DNA from: CAYOLL01 sp964404765 [NCBI: uncultured Gemmatimonadota bacterium]
GTDB taxonomy: Bacteria; 4572-55
Direction of reading: 5' to 3'
Assembly: GCA_964404765.1 (NCBI GenBank)
Contig: CAYOLL010000250.1
Location: forward strand, 1 to 7,513
DNA: 7,513 nt
The stretch's first letter is position 1. Each line of letters starts with the position of its first letter. This document shows positions 6,107 to 7,513 of the stretch, piece after piece. Position numbers and translations under genes: made by a program. The notes under the pieces were generated by a model, which searched no databases, had not been told where the DNA came from, and saw nothing but the letters and a program-made list of their open reading frames with translations.

Positions 6107-6179
6107 CCGATTTGCGGAATCCATGATATGCGAAAATCAGGTTCTGTCAACAAGAATCATCATGCTTCAACGCAAAAGT
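6107..6179. repeat. 73-bp direct repeat, copy 1
   Basis: This segment recurs at 6971-7043. The last 46 bp (6134-6179) are identical in both copies; the first 27 are similar with small balanced indels. It lies 3' of the gene ending at 6239 and 5' of the gene starting at 6033, and carries a promoter-like sequence on the minus strand. It appears to be part of the same tandem duplication that made the two pilin-head paralogues. Confidence 0.85.
6123..6150 (-). promoter_or_regulatory. Promoter for the cyclic-2,3-DPG synthetase-like gene
   Basis: On the minus strand TTGACA (6145-6150) and TATCAT (6123-6128) are separated by 16 bp. The -35 is perfect and the -10 matches 5 of 6. The RNA would start near 6116 with CCG...CGG able to form a small 5' hairpin, and have a leader of about 83 nt. 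Confidence 0.6.
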
Positions 6180-6238
6180 AGTAATGGCACAGATCAAGAC
6201 GGGGTGACGGGATATTATTAGCGGAGGATGTTTGTGTT

Positions 6239-6886
6239 TTAGTTGTCACTTGTCAGTGTAAATGTGGCGCCAGCATCATTTTTGAGTATTCCTTTTTTAC
6301 CATAACCGTAAATGGTGTAAGCGCGCGAACCATAGCGACTGTGCTCGTAGCCGACCTGTCCGTATTGCGTGGGAATGCCGCCAACAATGGCTGGTTGCGC
6401 GGTATTATACGGATTTTTAAACCTTACGCCGATACCGCCGGTAGGGATAGAGGAGCTAAAATTGATCGTATCCGCCGGATAGTTGCCGACATTTTGAACA
6501 GCATAGTCTTCCACGGCCAATTGGGTGGTGTGCATGTTGTTGGGGGTATAGTGGCGGTCACTGACATGATCGTGGTGATCAACCAATGCTCTCTTCATTA
6601 AAGGATCAAAAGTAAAAGCAAAAATAAAAGCAAAAATAAAAAAGCTTATCGTGGCGCCTTTTAAAGCATATATCCCCGCTTCTTCGGTTTCTTTCCTAAG
6701 TGTCAAGCCCAAGCCCGCTAAAAAAAGAGAAACAAATGGACATATAAAAGCAATTATGGAAATCATCGCCCAAGAAAATTGGGCATCTTTAAAAAGCCGG
6801 ACAATACAACTGATGCTCCATAACGCGCATCCCAGCGGTATAAGCAACAATAAAATGGCGAGCGCTCCAAATAATATTTCCTCCAT
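6239..6886 (-). CDS. Membrane protein with pilin-like C-terminal head
   Basis: No named family is recognised. The 215-aa product has three hydrophobic helices (about 5-32, 38-62, 76-93) and no type III prepilin leader. After a His/Asp-rich linker (VDHHDHVSD, 102-110) comes NMHTTQLAVEDYAVQNVGNY (117-136). This resembles the helix and first loop of type IV pilins or GspG-like pseudopilins. It is followed by FKNPY (157-160), GQVGYEHS (176-183) and YTIYGYGKKG (190-199), also like pilin heads. The architecture suggests a soluble pilin-like domain displayed outside the membrane on a multi-helix anchor. The ATG start has a strong AAAAGGAG site 7 nt away. A truncated paralogue lies upstream at 7074. 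Function is unknown; the pilin similarity is judged by eye. Confidence 0.7.
   Translation of the reverse strand: MEEILFGALAILLLLIPLGCALWSISCIVRLFKDAQFSWAMISIIAFICPFVSLFLAGLGLTLRKETEEAGIYALKGATISFFIFAFIFAFTFDPLMKRALVDHHDHVSDRHYTPNNMHTTQLAVEDYAVQNVGNYPADTINFSSSIPTGGIGVRFKNPYNTAQPAIVGGIPTQYGQVGYEHSRYGSRAYTIYGYGKKGILKNDAGATFTLTSDN
6613..6636. repeat. 12-bp tandem repeat coding for a membrane helix
   Basis: Two perfect copies of TAAAAGCAAAAA stand head to tail inside the gene at 6239-6886. On the coding strand they give the Phe-Ile-Phe-Ala-Phe repetition of the third hydrophobic helix. This may be a slippage site that changes helix length. Confidence 0.6.
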
Positions 6887-6893
6887 AATTTAA

Positions 6894-6899
6894 CTCCTT
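6894..6899 (-). promoter_or_regulatory. Strong RBS of the pilin-head gene
   Basis: The minus strand shows AAAAGGAGTTAAATTATG. The AGGAG core is one of the best Shine-Dalgarno matches in the window and supports the ATG at 6884-6886. Confidence 0.7.
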
Positions 6900-6935
6900 T
6901 TGATCGACAACTTTTTGTAAAAAATAATGTAGGAT

Positions 6936-6964
6936 CAAATAGAAGATGAGAAAAATCTTGTCAA
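6936..6964 (-). promoter_or_regulatory. Promoter for the pilin-head gene
   Basis: On the minus strand TTGACA (6959-6964) and TATTTG (6936-6941) are 17 bp apart. It lies just downstream of the second 73-bp repeat, which has its own weaker promoter-like sequence, so two start sites may serve this gene. The leader would be roughly 45 nt. Confidence 0.5.
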
Positions 6965-6970
6965 CGTAAG

Positions 6971-7043
6971 CCGATTTTGCGGACCAATGATCTGCGGAAA
7001 TCAGGTTCTGTCAACAAGAATCATCATGCTTCAACGCAAAAGT
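6971..7043. repeat. 73-bp direct repeat, copy 2
   Basis: This is the partner of the repeat at 6107-6179, with 46 identical bp at 6998-7043. Copy 2 also has TTGACA (7009-7014) on the minus strand and, 16 bp on, GATCAT (6987-6992), a poorer -10 than TATCAT in copy 1. It lies 30 bp beyond the stop of the upstream paralogue; in copy 1 this distance is 59 bp. Confidence 0.85.
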
Positions 7044-7073
7044 GGAAATAGTGGGATCAAGGTGGAGAATGAA

Positions 7074-7469
7074 TTAGTTTCTCCGGTCCGGTTTGCTCAG
7101 CGTAAATGTGGCTCCGGCAGCATTTTTGAGCAGCCCTCTTTCTCCATAACCGTAGATGAAGTAGGTATTCGGATTATAGCCGTTGTGCTCGTAGCCGACC
7201 GACCCGAGCACCGTAGGAACGCCGCCAACAATAGCCGGCTGCGCGGGATTATACGGGTTTTTAAAACTCAAGCCGAAACCGCCGGCAGGAATAGAATGGC
7301 TAAAATTGATGGTATCAGCCGGATAGTTGCCGGAATTTTGAACGGCATAGTCTTCCGCAGCGAGTTGGGTGGTGTGCATGTTGGATTTGACAGAGCCTTC
7401 TATATGAACTAAACCGGTCAGTACAATGGGAATAAGGAAAAAGCTTATTAGTGAACCTATTAACCTGAA
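7074..7469 (-). pseudogene. Paralogous pilin-like head, 5' end lost
   Basis: This frame is a close paralogue of the C-terminal half of the gene at 6239-6886. It shares MHTTQLAAEDYAVQN, GNYPADTINF, FKNPYN.AQPAIVGG, VGYEH and the YGYGERG tail, with high identity at the DNA level. The first ATG (7377-7379) would give 101 residues starting inside the pilin-like helix and has no ribosome site. The frame stays open for 30 more codons up to TAA at 7470-7472. Those codons read LIGSLISFFLIPIVLTGLV, a membrane helix, but contain no ATG, GTG or TTG. The first two helices of the paralogue are missing. A one-base frameshift near 7465 would link it to an ATG at 7475-7477 (MNNSG...). It is best seen as a truncated or frameshifted copy; a short functional protein with an unusual start cannot be excluded. 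Confidence 0.65.
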
Positions 7470-7481
7470 TTATTCATGAAG

Positions 7482-7509
7482 TGACAAAAAAAGCAAGCAT
7501 TTTTTGTCA
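7482..7509. terminator. Symmetric A/T-rich hairpin, possible bidirectional terminator
   Basis: TGACAAAAAA (7482-7491) and TTTTTTGTCA (7500-7509) form a 10-bp stem around an 8-nt loop AGCAAGCA. It has A-runs and T-runs in both directions but few GC pairs. It sits directly before the damaged 5' end of the second paralogue and may mark a recombination or termination point. Confidence 0.4.
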
Positions 7510-7513
7510 TAAC

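Noticed and set aside
6107-7043. The 46-bp exact repeats considered as a CRISPR array or phage attachment sites
   Set aside because: There are only two copies, 864 bp apart, with a gene between them and no spacer series. No integrase is present, and the flanking genes are duplicated too.
6341-7412. Plus-strand frames opposite both pilin-head paralogues, similar to each other
   Set aside because: The similarity follows from the duplication itself. The minus-strand frames carry the hydrophobic helices, the pilin-like motifs and, for the first copy, a strong ribosome site.

Overview
The window is bacterial chromosome of medium GC content. It combines housekeeping RNA genes, well-conserved enzymes and a more fluid right end. 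The organism cannot be named. Clues are tRNAs with encoded CCA ends, a signal recognition particle (SRP) RNA of the large type with an Alu domain, and sigma70-type promoters with TTGACA -35 boxes (which argues against Bacteroidota). There is also a class III adenylate cyclase on a 7TM receptor-like body, and a cyclic 2,3-diphosphoglycerate synthetase homologue. A deep-branching Gram-negative lineage such as Calditrichota/KSB1 would fit, but this is only a guess.

Layout. Positions 1-498 hold a minus-strand RNA cluster, read from right to left: tRNA-Ser(CGA), tRNA-Ser(GGA), tRNA-Ala(CGC), then the 5' part of the SRP RNA, which runs off the left edge. A small spacer with nested inverted repeats (502-577) separates it from tadA (647-1105, minus). 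tadA is divergent from a two-gene plus-strand operon: a membrane adenylate cyclase (1266-3299) and murQ (3305-4234), only 5 bp apart. The 485 bp after murQ contain no intact gene. They hold the decayed 3' half of a DDE transposase on the plus strand, broken by a stop, a frameshift and an internal deletion. Next comes the cyclic-2,3-diphosphoglycerate-synthetase-like GTPase (4720-6033, minus). Last is a tandem duplication: two minus-strand paralogues (6239-6886 and 7074 to about 7469) whose C-terminal domain looks like a type IV pilin or pseudopilin head but is carried on ordinary membrane helices. Each paralogue is followed by a copy of a 73-bp repeat that contains a promoter-like sequence for the next gene.

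How the parts work together. The RNA cluster and TadA serve translation and protein targeting. The cyclase/MurQ pair suggests that cAMP signalling and peptidoglycan recycling are co-expressed. The GTPase-like gene has its own promoter, created or carried by the repeat. No complete defence system, CRISPR array or intact mobile element is present. The most unusual items are the pilin-head membrane proteins with their promoter-bearing repeat, and the bacterial cyclic-2,3-diphosphoglycerate-synthetase homologue.
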